Shown: piece after piece, positions 1-6,924 of the stretch
Position numbering within the stretch: the first letter of the stretch is position 1
How the letters are laid out: each line of letters opens with the position of its first letter
Origin: an uncultured Bacilli bacterium
GTDB lineage: Bacteria; Bacillota_I; Bacilli_A; RF39; UBA660
Direction of reading: 5' to 3'
NCBI GenBank assembly: GCA_947624955.1
Contig: CANQMM010000012.1
Location: 1-33,591, forward strand
Length of the DNA: 33,591 bases
Notes under the pieces: model-generated
The model's input: only the letters and a program-made list of their open reading frames with translations
Database searches by the model: none
Told to the model about the DNA's origin: nothing
Position numbers and translations under genes: made by a program

Positions 1-44
1 GCACTTTAGTGCAGGCCAATAATAAAGCCTTTTAGGCGCAAATG

Positions 45-68
45 AAAAACCACCAGCTAAGCTGGTGG
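45..68 (-). terminator. Rho-independent terminator of the phosphomannomutase gene
   Basis: Read on the minus strand, an 8-bp GC-rich stem (CCACCAGC/GCTGGTGG, 3-base loop) is followed directly by five T. It lies just past the stop codon of the 73-1431 gene. Confidence 0.85.
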
Positions 69-72
69 ATAT

Positions 73-1431
73 TTATTTTAAAGAATTTACCATCTCTTCG
101 TATTCTTTCTTAATTTCTTCTAATCTTTCCCTCGTCGTTGCTTCAAATCTTAATGTGAGATTTGGCCCCGTATTACTCGCTCTTACTAAAGCCCAGCCAT
201 CTGCATATGTAACTCTTACGCCATCGATATCATTAACTTTTAACCCTTTAGCTAGACAAATATCTTTAATCTTTTTAACTATCGTAAATTTATTGTCATC
301 ACTAACTGCTACTTTAATCTCCGGAGTATTATAATAAATATTAATTCCTGCTAACAATTCACTAATACGTTTATCTGTTTTACTAAGTATTTCAATTAAT
401 CTTAAAGAAGAATAAATCCCATCATCGATTCCCGGCCATCGATCATTGAATACAACGTGTCCTGATAACTCGCCACCTAAAGGAATATTATCCATATTTA
501 CTTTACTTCGGATATAAGAGTGTCCACCAACGCGGTAGCAGATTGGCTCCCCACCTAATTTAATAATCTCATCTTCCAATGCTTTACTACTCTTAACATC
601 AAAAACTATTTTTTTATTGTCTACTTTAGGTAATAAATCTCTAACAAACATAATCATAATCTTATCGGCAGGTATCCACTCCCCATTTTCTAAGATAACT
701 CCTAATCGGTCGGCATCACCATCATACCCAATTCCTAAATCCGCACCACTAGCTAATACTTCTGCTTTTAATTGTTCTAAATTACTTGCAATCGCTGGAT
801 CAGGGTGATGAGTAGGGAAGTTGCCATCACTAACGCCATTGATAATTTTATAATCGATATTCAACTCTTTAAATATCGTCTCCAAAAAAGGCGAAGCGGT
901 GCCATTAGCGGGATCTAGAATAACTTTAACTTTTCGCTTACCTAATTCAATTCTTGATTTAGCAAAACTTGCATAGTAGGGAACAATATCAAAATCTTTA
1001 ACTACTCCTTGACCTTTTAGAAATTTTCCATTTAAAGTATAATCGCGAAAATCATAAACTTGTTCTCCTCTAGCCATTCCATACTTATCAAAGCTAAATT
1101 TAAAACCATTATCATCTTTCGGATTATGACTAGCTGTCACCATAACACTAAATATCGTCTGACATTTCTTAGTGGCATAAGCACACATCGGCGTAGTAAC
1201 TAATCCTAAATTAATTACATTACATCCGGAATCGGTAATCCCTTTAATTAAGTTACTAGCTAAATTAGGGCTACTTAATCTATTATCTCTTCCGACTACA
1301 ACAGTTTTCCCATTATATTTTTCTTGAATATAAGACCCATAACTAAGACCTAAAGTATAGGCAAAATTATCATCGATATCAGTAGGATAAACACCTCTTA
1401 TATCATATTCTCTAAATACTTTACCATTCAT
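73..1431 (-). CDS. Phosphomannomutase/phosphoglucomutase (alpha-D-phosphohexomutase)
   Basis: Interconverts hexose 6-phosphate and hexose 1-phosphate, supplying sugar nucleotides for envelope glycans. The four-domain family signature is complete: the phosphoserine loop TASHNP (Ser101), the metal loop DGDAD (237-241), the sugar-binding loop GGELSGH (319-325), and a C-terminal phosphate-binding loop with RASNTGPNL. At 452 residues it has the usual length of the AlgC/ManB type (about 450-465). The ATG is preceded by GAGAGG and by a sigma-A promoter. It is monocistronic and ends in a strong terminator. Whether the preferred substrate is mannose or glucose phosphate cannot be read from sequence, so I give no gene symbol. 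Confidence 0.93.
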   Translation of the reverse strand: MNGKVFREYDIRGVYPTDIDDNFAYTLGLSYGSYIQEKYNGKTVVVGRDNRLSSPNLASNLIKGITDSGCNVINLGLVTTPMCAYATKKCQTIFSVMVTASHNPKDDNGFKFSFDKYGMARGEQVYDFRDYTLNGKFLKGQGVVKDFDIVPYYASFAKSRIELGKRKVKVILDPANGTASPFLETIFKELNIDYKIINGVSDGNFPTHHPDPAIASNLEQLKAEVLASGADLGIGYDGDADRLGVILENGEWIPADKIMIMFVRDLLPKVDNKKIVFDVKSSKALEDEIIKLGGEPICYRVGGHSYIRSKVNMDNIPLGGELSGHVVFNDRWPGIDDGIYSSLRLIEILSKTDKRISELLAGINIYYNTPEIKVAVSDDNKFTIVKKIKDICLAKGLKVNDIDGVRVTYADGWALVRASNTGPNLTLRFEATTRERLEEIKKEYEEMVNSLK

Positions 1432-1455
1432 ATAAATACCTCTCTATCATTTATG

Positions 1456-1485
1456 ATTATATCACGTCTTAATCCAATTACTCAA
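1456..1485 (-). promoter_or_regulatory. SigA-type promoter of the phosphohexomutase gene
   Basis: On the minus strand TTGAGT (1485-1480) and TATAAT (1461-1456) are separated by 18 bases, about 25 bases upstream of the ATG at 1431. Confidence 0.65.
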
Positions 1486-1487
1486 GA

Positions 1488-1516
1488 TTTACAAATCCCT
1501 AATTATATGTTAAAAT
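1488..1516 (+). promoter_or_regulatory. Promoter of antitoxin RNA, copy 1
   Basis: TTTACA (1488-1493), 17-base spacer, TAAAAT (1511-1516). Both hexamers and the spacing recur in copy 2 at 1827-1855. The start site should be near 1523, just before a GAAA-tetraloop hairpin. Confidence 0.75.
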
Positions 1517-1540
1517 GTATTTATTGAAGGAAACTTCATA

Positions 1541-1586
1541 AAATAAAAAAGGAAGCATTCAGTTTTCTCAAGTTGAGTGCCTACCT
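1541..1586 (-). terminator. Predicted terminator of the toxin mRNA, copy 1
   Basis: On the minus strand the stem GCACTCA/TGAATGC, with outer AGG/CCT pairing, is followed by TTCC and six T. This would make the toxin mRNA about 245 nt long and include the complement of nearly the whole antitoxin RNA. The stem and T tract are conserved in copy 2. Confidence 0.5.
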
Positions 1587-1602
1587 AATTTAATTGTGTA
1601 TA

Positions 1603-1642
1603 GACACTCATTCTAAGATTTATATGAATGAGTGTCAATTTT
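1603..1642 (+). terminator. Terminator of antitoxin RNA, copy 1
   Basis: A perfect 11-bp stem, GACACTCATTC (1603-1613) with GAATGAGTGTC (1626-1636), is followed by AATTTTTT. The toxin stop codon on the other strand lies in this stem. Confidence 0.85.
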
Positions 1643-1727
1643 TTATTACGATTACTAACCAAGTTAGTAGAAATAAAATGATAGTAATGGATTTTAAAAC
1701 TTTTAAAATAAAAGTTCTAGTTTTCAT
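1635..1727 (-). CDS. Predicted 30-residue type I toxin peptide
   Basis: ATG at 1727 is preceded by a near-perfect ribosome binding site, AAGGGAGGT (1744-1736), with an 8-base spacer. The peptide begins with a basic stretch (MKTRTFILKVLK). A hydrophobic segment able to span the membrane follows (SITIILFLLTWLVIVI), and it ends with KN. This is the usual build of type I toxins such as the Fst, Ibs, TxpA/BsrG or AapA families, but I do not recognise this sequence as any of them. Copy 2 preserves the frame: aligned codons differ mostly at third positions or conservatively (TTT/TTC, AAA/AAG, CTA/CTC, V/L, K/R), and ITIILFLL is identical. The stop codon lies in the antitoxin terminator. The most likely action is membrane depolarisation or damage when unrepressed; that is inference. 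Confidence 0.75.
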   Translation of the reverse strand: MKTRTFILKVLKSITIILFLLTWLVIVIKN

Positions 1728-1735
1728 TTTATCAA

Positions 1736-1772
1736 ACCTCCCTTCTATAAAGAATGGAGGTAGACACTCAAC
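1736..1772 (-). promoter_or_regulatory. Toxin mRNA leader: SD-sequestering hairpin and long-range pairing element
   Basis: In the toxin mRNA, ACCTCC (1761-1756) pairs with GGAGGT of the ribosome binding site (1741-1736). The stem continues through TTCT (1754-1751) with AGAA (1746-1743) and a TTAT loop. The overlapping GTTGAGTGTCTACCT (1772-1758) can instead pair over 15 bases, with one G-U, with AGGTAGGCACTCAAC in the same mRNA's 3' region (1586-1572). The two pairings compete for ACCT. Confidence 0.65.
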
Positions 1773-1793
1773 AACTGAAATCTCCCTAAATAA

Positions 1794-1802
1794 ATTATAG
1801 CA
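1794..1802 (-). promoter_or_regulatory. Extended -10 promoter of the toxin gene
   Basis: The minus strand reads TGCTATAAT, an extended -10. The -35 region is weak. Start is predicted near 1787, giving a leader of about 60 nt. Confidence 0.55.
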
Positions 1803-1826
1803 TATCCACAATGAGTAAATCGAATA

Positions 1827-1855
1827 TTTACAAATATCTAATGCTATGTTAAAAT
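1827..1855 (+). promoter_or_regulatory. Promoter of antitoxin RNA, copy 2
   Basis: TTTACA (1827-1832), 17 bases, TAAAAT (1850-1855), the same hexamers and spacing as copy 1. Confidence 0.75.
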
Positions 1856-1861
1856 GTATTT

Positions 1862-1970
1862 ATTGAAGGAAACTTCATACAATAAAAAGGAAGCATTTAT
1901 TTTTCACAAGTTGAGTGCCTACCTTATATATAAGGATGGGACACTTATCTAAACGATGAGTGTCATTTTT
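1862..1970 (+). ncRNA. Predicted antitoxin antisense RNA, copy 2 (orphan)
   Basis: This is a paralogue of the 1523-1645 RNA. It has an identical first hairpin (1864-1877) and a conserved second stem in which GCATTTA replaces GCATTCA but still pairs through G-U with TGAGTGC. It has the same 15-mer (1910-1924) and a terminator stem GACACTTATC (1940-1949) with GATGAGTGTC (1955-1964) followed by a T run. Its cognate toxin has no start codon, so it may act only in trans on copy 1 or be a relic. Confidence 0.7.
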
Positions 1971-1972
1971 TT
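1940..1972 (+). terminator. Terminator of antitoxin RNA, copy 2
   Basis: A 10-bp stem with one G-U pair and a 5-base loop (TAAAC), followed by seven T. Confidence 0.8.
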
Positions 1973-2055
1973 ATTAAAACTATCTTGATGATAAGGAGAA
2001 ATAAAATGATAGTAATGTATCGAAGAAGCTTTATTATGAAAACATACTCAGTGGC
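1963..2055 (-). pseudogene. Degenerate type I toxin, copy 2 (start codon lost)
   Basis: The minus-strand frame aligns codon for codon over 30 positions with the toxin at 1635-1727 and shares ITIILFLL and a lysine-ended tail. The first codon is GCC instead of ATG, with an in-frame TGA directly upstream. The strong ribosome binding site is reduced to AGGAAG, and no toxin promoter is visible because the region abuts the ileS promoter. Substitutions in the body are conservative, so the loss looks recent. Confidence 0.65.
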
Positions 2056-2087
2056 TCAATGCTTCCTATAAATTTTAATAAGATTGG

Positions 2088-2116
2088 TTGACTTTTCCTC
2101 AAATAATCTTTATAAT
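2088..2116 (+). promoter_or_regulatory. SigA promoter of the ileS leader
   Basis: TTGACT (2088-2093), 17-base spacer, TATAAT (2111-2116). Transcription should start near 2123. Confidence 0.8.
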
Positions 2117-2122
2117 TAAATC

Positions 2123-2352
2123 CATAAAGCAATTGATGAAGACGGCAATATTTGAGTATTTAAAAGAGAGTTGCTTAACTTGGTGGAAAAGCAATTAAAA
2201 AAAGAGTATTGCAAATCACTTCTAATGTGTTACTTTGAAATTAGTAAAAGTAAACGCATCACTCCCGTTAAGAGTTTAAGTGTATGACAAGTTCATAAAC
2301 TAAGGTGGTACCACGAATAATTCGCCCTTAGATTGTGAACTTTTTTATTTTC
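2123..2352 (+). ncRNA. T-box riboswitch (isoleucine)
   Basis: This leader senses uncharged tRNA and controls readthrough into ileS. The T-box core AAGGTGGTACCACGAA (2302-2317) is present. The GAGTA loop-E element near 2154 and the stem I distal element AGAGAG...TTGGTGGAAAAGC (about 2165-2192) are also present. A specifier-loop ATC codon (2215-2217, Ile) is followed by a purine. The antiterminator core competes with the terminator hairpin at 2289-2346. The Ile specifier agrees with the downstream gene. Confidence 0.92.
2289..2346 (+). terminator. T-box terminator hairpin
   Basis: AAGTTCA (2289-2295) pairs with TGAACTT (2336-2342). CTAAGG pairs with CCTTAG inside, and a T run follows. The 5' arm includes the T-box bases, so the two folds are exclusive. 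Confidence 0.85.
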
Positions 2353-2387
2353 TCATCCGTTGCTTAATAGAAAAAGGTGGCAAAAAT

Positions 2388-5300
2388 ATGAAAAATTTTA
2401 AAGAACTCGACAAAAGACCGGTAAGAGAAGTAGAAGCATCAATTAGTGAATCTTGGCAGAGTATCAATCATATGCACGATAGACAAGTAGAGCAAAATGA
2501 AAAGAATGCTACATTCGTCTTCTATGATGGTCCAGCATTTGCTAATGGTTTCCCTGGTCTTCATCATATGGTATCCAAAAATTTAAAAGATACCATTACT
2601 AAATATCACGTTATGAATGGTAAAAAAGTAATTCGTAAAATTGGTTGGGATACTCATGGCTTACCAATCGAAAATCACGTTGAGAAAAAATTAGGTATTT
2701 CCTCTAAAAAAGAAATCGAAAAACTTGGTGTTGAAAAGTTTAATGAAGAATGTCGTAAAAGCGTTAGAGAAAATGAAAATGCCTTTACTGATTTAACACG
2801 TAAAATGGGTCAATTCTTCGATGTCGAAAATCCTTATCTAACATATAAAAATGAATATATCGAAACTGAATGGTGGATTCTAAAAAATATGTATGAAAAA
2901 GGATTGTTCTACGAAGGCACAAGAGTAGTCCCTTATTGTCCGCACTGTGGAACAGGTCTTGCTACTCACGAAGTTGCCCAAAACTATCAAACTGATACGG
3001 CTATAACGGTCATCGCCCCATTTAAAAAGAAAGATGAAGATGTCTATTTCCTTGCTTGGACAACAACGCCTTGGACGTTAATCGCTAATGTTGCCTTATG
3101 TGTTAACCCTAATGAACATTATAGTTTAGTCGAATCTAAAGGGACTAAATTCATAATGGGTACCGCTTTAGTATCTAGTGTCTTAGGCGAAGATGCAACT
3201 ATCTTAAAAGATTACTTAGGTAAAGACTTAGAATATATGGAATATGAACAATTAATTCCTTCCTTTGCCGTCGATAAAAAAGCTTTCTTCGTAACTTGTG
3301 ATGATTATGTCACGATGGAAGATGGTACTGGTATCGTTCATATTGCTCCGGCTTTTGGTGAAGATGATGCTAATGTCGGCAAAAAATATGACTTACCTTA
3401 TTTAAATCCTGTTGGGAAAGATGGCTGCTATGTCGGTGGTTTATGGGATGGTAGATTTGTTCACGATGTTAATGAAGAAGTAGTAGATTACTTAAAAGAA
3501 AATGGTAAATTATTTAAACGGCAAAAGATTAGCCATGAATACCCTCATTGCTGGCGTTGTGATACTCCATTAATTTATTACTCAATGCCAAGTTATTATA
3601 TTAAAGTAAGTGCTATGACTAATGATTTAGTTAAATCTAATGCTCAAGTTAATTGGTATCCGGCTTACGTTGGTGAAAAAAGGTTTGCCAACTGGCTTGC
3701 CAATGCTCGCGATTGGAATGTTTCCAGAAGCCGTTATTGGGGTAGTCCAATTCCGTACTTTAAATGTGAATGTGGTCATACCTGTATGATTGGTTCAATT
3801 GCCGAATTAAAAGAAAAAGCTATTGAAGATATTCCTGAAGACTTCGACTTACATAAACCATATATCGATAATGTGCATTTAAAATGTGCCAAATGTGGTA
3901 AACCGATGACTAGAATACCTGATGTTCTCGACTGTTGGTTTGACTCTGGTTCGATGCCATTTGCGCAATACCACTATCCATTTGAAAATCAAGAATTATG
4001 GGAAAGTCAATTTCCGGCGGACTTTATCTGTGAAGGTATCGATCAAACTCGTGGGTGGTTCTATACTCTTATGGTTATCTCCACATTCGTAAAAGGTTGC
4101 TCACCATTTAAAAATGTCTTAGTTAATGACTTACTACTCGATGCCGAAGGCAAAAAGATGAGTAAATCAAGAGGTAATATCGTTGAACCATTTACCACGA
4201 TTAAAGAATATGGCGCTGATACTGTAAGATTCTACTTACCATATGTATCGCCAGTATGGACTCCATTAAAATTCGATATTAACGGTTTAAAAGAAGTTTA
4301 TTCTAAATTCTTTAATCCTTTAAAAAATACTTATAGTTTCTTTGCAATGTATGCTAATATCGATAAAATCGACACCGATAAGTGTAATGTTCCTTATAAA
4401 GATCGTGAAGAAATCGATAAATGGTTATTATCTAAATATAATAAATTAGTTCGAGATGTCCGTAATGCTTTTGATGAATATGACTTAAATAAAGTAGTTC
4501 ACTACTTAGCTAATTTTGTATCTGAAGATTTATCTAACTGGTATATTAGAAGAAATCGTAATCGTTTCTGGGGTAGTGAACTAGATAATTCGAAAAAATC
4601 AGTTTACATAACTACTTACGAAGTATTAGTAGGATTATCTAAATTAATTGCTCCAATAACCCCATTTGTCTCTGAAGAATTATATCGTAACCTAACTGGT
4701 GAAGAATCCGTTCACTTTAGTTCCTATCCGGTAGTTGATGAAAGCTTAATTAATGAACATATTGAAGAGAGAATGGATTTAGTAAGAAATCTAATTAGTA
4801 TCGGTAGATATGTCCGTGAAGAAGCCAAAATCAAAGTTCGTCAACCACTTAGTGAAGCTTTATTAGATGGTAAAAATGAAGCCTTAATTAAAGACTTAGT
4901 TCCTCTAATTAGCGAAGAATTAAATGTTAAAAAAATCGAATTTGTTAAAGACCTATCTACTTATATGAACTTTACTATTAAACCGGATTTTAAAACGGTT
5001 GGTAAAACCCTCGGCCCTAAAATTAAGAGTTTTCAAGCTCAACTAGAAGCCTTAAGTCCTGAAGATATTGCTAAACTCCAAAACAATGAAACAGTAACAA
5101 TCACTTTAGACGGTGAAGAATTAACGGTAACTAAAGATATGACCGATATTCGCATCTCTTCCAAAGAAGGTTTTAATGTCGGTATGGATAATGGTGAATT
5201 CATTATTCTAAATACCGAATTAACTGAAGATTTAGTACTTGAAGGTAATGCCAGGGAGATAATTTCCAAAGTTCAACAATTACGTAAAAATTATAACTTT

Positions 5301-5486
5301 AATATCACTGACCGTATTATTATGTACTATAACGGTGATGAAGAAATTACTAAAACTATTACTAAATATACCGAATATATTTCTAAAGAAACATTAAGTA
5401 CAAAAATTCTTCCAAAAGATAACTTAGAAGAAAAACTAGATATTAATGGTCATACTATGACTATCGAATTAGTTGTTACTAATTAA
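2388..5486 (+). CDS. ileS: Isoleucyl-tRNA synthetase, eukaryote-like type (IleRS2)
   Basis: Charges tRNA-Ile with isoleucine. At 1032 residues, with GWDTHGLPIE, GIDQTRGWFYTLMV and the KMSKS loop at 590-594, it belongs to the eukaryote-like IleRS clade, which tolerates mupirocin better than the usual bacterial IleRS1. Its class I signature is unusual. Where HxGH is expected after FANGFP, the sequence is GLHH (residues 57-60), so the first and third positions are swapped to GxHH. Other visible parts are the cysteine pairs of the editing and tRNA regions (CPHCGTG, CWRCDTP, CECGHTC, CAKCGKP) and a long anticodon-binding C-terminus. It is preceded by an Ile T-box and AAGGTGG; it is the only synthetase here. 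The resistance phenotype is inferred from the family. Confidence 0.95.
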   Translation: MKNFKELDKRPVREVEASISESWQSINHMHDRQVEQNEKNATFVFYDGPAFANGFPGLHHMVSKNLKDTITKYHVMNGKKVIRKIGWDTHGLPIENHVEKKLGISSKKEIEKLGVEKFNEECRKSVRENENAFTDLTRKMGQFFDVENPYLTYKNEYIETEWWILKNMYEKGLFYEGTRVVPYCPHCGTGLATHEVAQNYQTDTAITVIAPFKKKDEDVYFLAWTTTPWTLIANVALCVNPNEHYSLVESKGTKFIMGTALVSSVLGEDATILKDYLGKDLEYMEYEQLIPSFAVDKKAFFVTCDDYVTMEDGTGIVHIAPAFGEDDANVGKKYDLPYLNPVGKDGCYVGGLWDGRFVHDVNEEVVDYLKENGKLFKRQKISHEYPHCWRCDTPLIYYSMPSYYIKVSAMTNDLVKSNAQVNWYPAYVGEKRFANWLANARDWNVSRSRYWGSPIPYFKCECGHTCMIGSIAELKEKAIEDIPEDFDLHKPYIDNVHLKCAKCGKPMTRIPDVLDCWFDSGSMPFAQYHYPFENQELWESQFPADFICEGIDQTRGWFYTLMVISTFVKGCSPFKNVLVNDLLLDAEGKKMSKSRGNIVEPFTTIKEYGADTVRFYLPYVSPVWTPLKFDINGLKEVYSKFFNPLKNTYSFFAMYANIDKIDTDKCNVPYKDREEIDKWLLSKYNKLVRDVRNAFDEYDLNKVVHYLANFVSEDLSNWYIRRNRNRFWGSELDNSKKSVYITTYEVLVGLSKLIAPITPFVSEELYRNLTGEESVHFSSYPVVDESLINEHIEERMDLVRNLISIGRYVREEAKIKVRQPLSEALLDGKNEALIKDLVPLISEELNVKKIEFVKDLSTYMNFTIKPDFKTVGKTLGPKIKSFQAQLEALSPEDIAKLQNNETVTITLDGEELTVTKDMTDIRISSKEGFNVGMDNGEFIILNTELTEDLVLEGNAREIISKVQQLRKNYNFNITDRIIMYYNGDEEITKTITKYTEYISKETLSTKILPKDNLEEKLDINGHTMTIELVVTN

Positions 5487-5559
5487 TATTTTAAACTTGG
5501 AAAATCTTATTTATTTTCTCCCATATTTGTAATATAATTTAATTAGGAAAGTGGTTTTT

Positions 5560-5979
5560 ATGAGTAGTTGGATGAGTTGGTTAATAATAATCTTAATTTT
5601 AACTTTTATTGAATTATCGACTGTCAATTTAGTATCGGTATGGTTTATTGCTAGTGCCATCCTCTCGTTGATAGTTTCCTTCTTTAGTGATTCCTTTCTT
5701 TTGCAGTTTGCCATCTTTGTTCTCGGAGGATTAGTATTACTTTTAATAACGAAACCATATTTAGTTAAAAAGTTAAATAAAAATGATACCAAAACCAATA
5801 TCGACAGGATAATCGGGATGCAAGGCAAAGTAACCGAAGCTATCCACCCTAATGAAATAGGGGAAGTTTATGTCGATGGTAAAAGATGGAGTGCCTACTC
5901 CGAAGAAGAAATAGGTGTTAATGAAATGGTGACAATTTTAGCTATAAATGGCGTAAAATTGCATGTAAGAAAGGAGTAA
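5560..5979 (+). CDS. NfeD-like membrane protein
   Basis: A short NfeD of about 139 residues. Two or three N-terminal membrane segments are followed by a C-terminal OB-fold-like domain (about 85-139, beginning at IIGMQGKVTEAI and including GEVYVDGKRWSA). Proteins of this family accompany SPFH/flotillin proteins in membrane microdomains, and the next gene 6 bases downstream is an SPFH protein, which supports the call. I chose ATG 5560 behind AGGAAAGTGG; a GTG at 5551 is an alternative. A TATAAT at 5533-5538 probably starts the two-gene operon. It lacks the protease domain of long NfeD proteins. Confidence 0.85.
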   Translation: MSSWMSWLIIILILTFIELSTVNLVSVWFIASAILSLIVSFFSDSFLLQFAIFVLGGLVLLLITKPYLVKKLNKNDTKTNIDRIIGMQGKVTEAIHPNEIGEVYVDGKRWSAYSEEEIGVNEMVTILAINGVKLHVRKE

Positions 5980-5985
5980 AAATAT

Positions 5986-6873
5986 ATGGATATCTTAGTA
6001 GTCATCTTAATATTATTAGCTATTTTAGTAATTCCGAATGTCAAAATTGTTCCGCAAGCTCAAGTTTATGTGATTGAAAGGTTAGGGTCATACTATACCA
6101 CTTGGCATAATGGTCTACATATTAAATTGCCTTTTATCGACCGGATTAGTAATAAAGTGACTCAAAAGGAAATTGTTAAAGATTTCGCCCCACAACCGGT
6201 AATTACCAAAGATAATGTTACAATGCAAATTGATACCGTTGTCTATTTTCAAATAACTGATGCCAAATTATATACTTATGGTGTTGAATATCCTATCAGT
6301 GCGATTGAAAATTTAACTGCTACCACGCTTCGTAACATCATAGGGGAACTCGAACTAGACCAAACTTTAACAAGCCGTGACATTATTAATTCGAAAATGC
6401 GTTCCATTCTTGATGAAGCAACCGATCCTTGGGGAATTAAAGTTAATCGTGTCGAAGTTAAAAACATTATTCCACCAAGAGATATTCAAGAAGCAATGGA
6501 AAAACAAATGCGGGCTGAACGTGAACGAAGAGAAAAAATTCTCCAAGCTGAAGGCGAGAAAAAGTCTTCCATCCTCATTGCGGAAGGTGAAAAAGAAAGT
6601 GCTATTCTAAGAGCTGATGCCCAAAAAGAAAGTCAAATCCGTATCGCCGAAGGTGAAGCGGAAGCCCTACTTAAAATAAAGGAGGCCGAAGCTGAAGGCA
6701 TTAAACTATTGAAAGAAGCTAAAGCCGATAAAAATGTTCTTGCTTTAAAAAGCTTCGATGCCTTAGATAAGTTAGCTAATGGTAGTGCTACCAAAATTAT
6801 TGTTCCAGCTGAATTACAAGGTATCGCCACTCTTGGTACCACTATTAAAGAAGCTATGAAAGAAAGTAAATAG
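5986..6873 (+). CDS. SPFH/stomatin-like membrane protein (QmcA type)
   Basis: An N-terminal membrane anchor (residues 1-20) precedes the SPFH domain (about 22-180), which contains VYVIERLGSYYTTWHNGLH and NRVEVKNIIPP. A long charged coiled-coil with AEGE repeats follows (about 180-250). Family members form oligomeric scaffolds on the inner membrane with NfeD partners. The repeats AEGEKKS, AEGEKES and AEGEAEA are typical of the stomatin/prohibitin tail. It sits 6 bases after nfeD with its own AAGGAG site and is followed by a hairpin terminator. Confidence 0.9.
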   Translation: MDILVVILILLAILVIPNVKIVPQAQVYVIERLGSYYTTWHNGLHIKLPFIDRISNKVTQKEIVKDFAPQPVITKDNVTMQIDTVVYFQITDAKLYTYGVEYPISAIENLTATTLRNIIGELELDQTLTSRDIINSKMRSILDEATDPWGIKVNRVEVKNIIPPRDIQEAMEKQMRAERERREKILQAEGEKKSSILIAEGEKESAILRADAQKESQIRIAEGEAEALLKIKEAEAEGIKLLKEAKADKNVLALKSFDALDKLANGSATKIIVPAELQGIATLGTTIKEAMKESK

Positions 6874-6885
6874 TATAAACTATTT

Positions 6886-6923
6886 AAAATCATCCAATCT
6901 AAAAATAGAAAGGATGATTTTTT
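6886..6923 (+). terminator. Terminator hairpin overlapping the next gene's ribosome binding site
   Basis: AAAATCATCC (6886-6895) pairs with GGATGATTTT (6912-6921), followed by further T. The 3' arm contains GGATG, the only site that could serve the ATG at 6925. Confidence 0.7.
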
Positions 6924-6924
6924 A

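Larger units (their letters stand above)
1523..1645 (+). ncRNA. Predicted type I antitoxin antisense RNA, copy 1
   Basis: A short transcript of about 120 nt is predicted from the 1488-1516 promoter to the 1603-1642 terminator. It starts with the hairpin TGAAG-GAAA-CTTCA (1525-1538). A second stem follows, GCATTCA (1555-1561) with TGAGTGC (1574-1580), then the terminator stem. It is fully antisense to the 3' part of the toxin mRNA and overlaps only the toxin stop codon and 3' untranslated region. It carries GTTGAGTGCCTACCT (1572-1586), nearly identical to a segment of the toxin mRNA 5' leader. The paralogue at 1862-1970 conserves the promoter, both stems, this 15-mer and the terminator, while the linkers differ. 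There is no convincing ORF on this strand. The RNA role is inference; the structure and repetition are seen. Confidence 0.75.

Noticed and set aside
617-808. Plus-strand ORF inside the phosphohexomutase gene, and similar opposite-strand ORFs within ileS, tsf, rpsB and others
   Set aside because: All are shadows of clearly conserved genes on the other strand or frame, without ribosome binding sites.
1594-1800. 68-codon plus-strand ORF across the toxin region, and a similar short plus-strand ORF starting MIVM in copy 2
   Set aside because: The shared MIVM is the complement of the conserved toxin codons ITII. After it the two plus-strand peptides diverge completely, while the minus strand keeps coding-type substitutions, promoter and ribosome binding site.
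1488-2060. The two repeated hairpin elements as riboswitches or attenuators of a plus-strand gene
   Set aside because: They match no riboswitch consensus I know (purine, preQ1, T-box, SAM, lysine, THF checked by eye), each ends in a terminator with no real plus-strand gene after it, and the antisense interpretation explains all elements.
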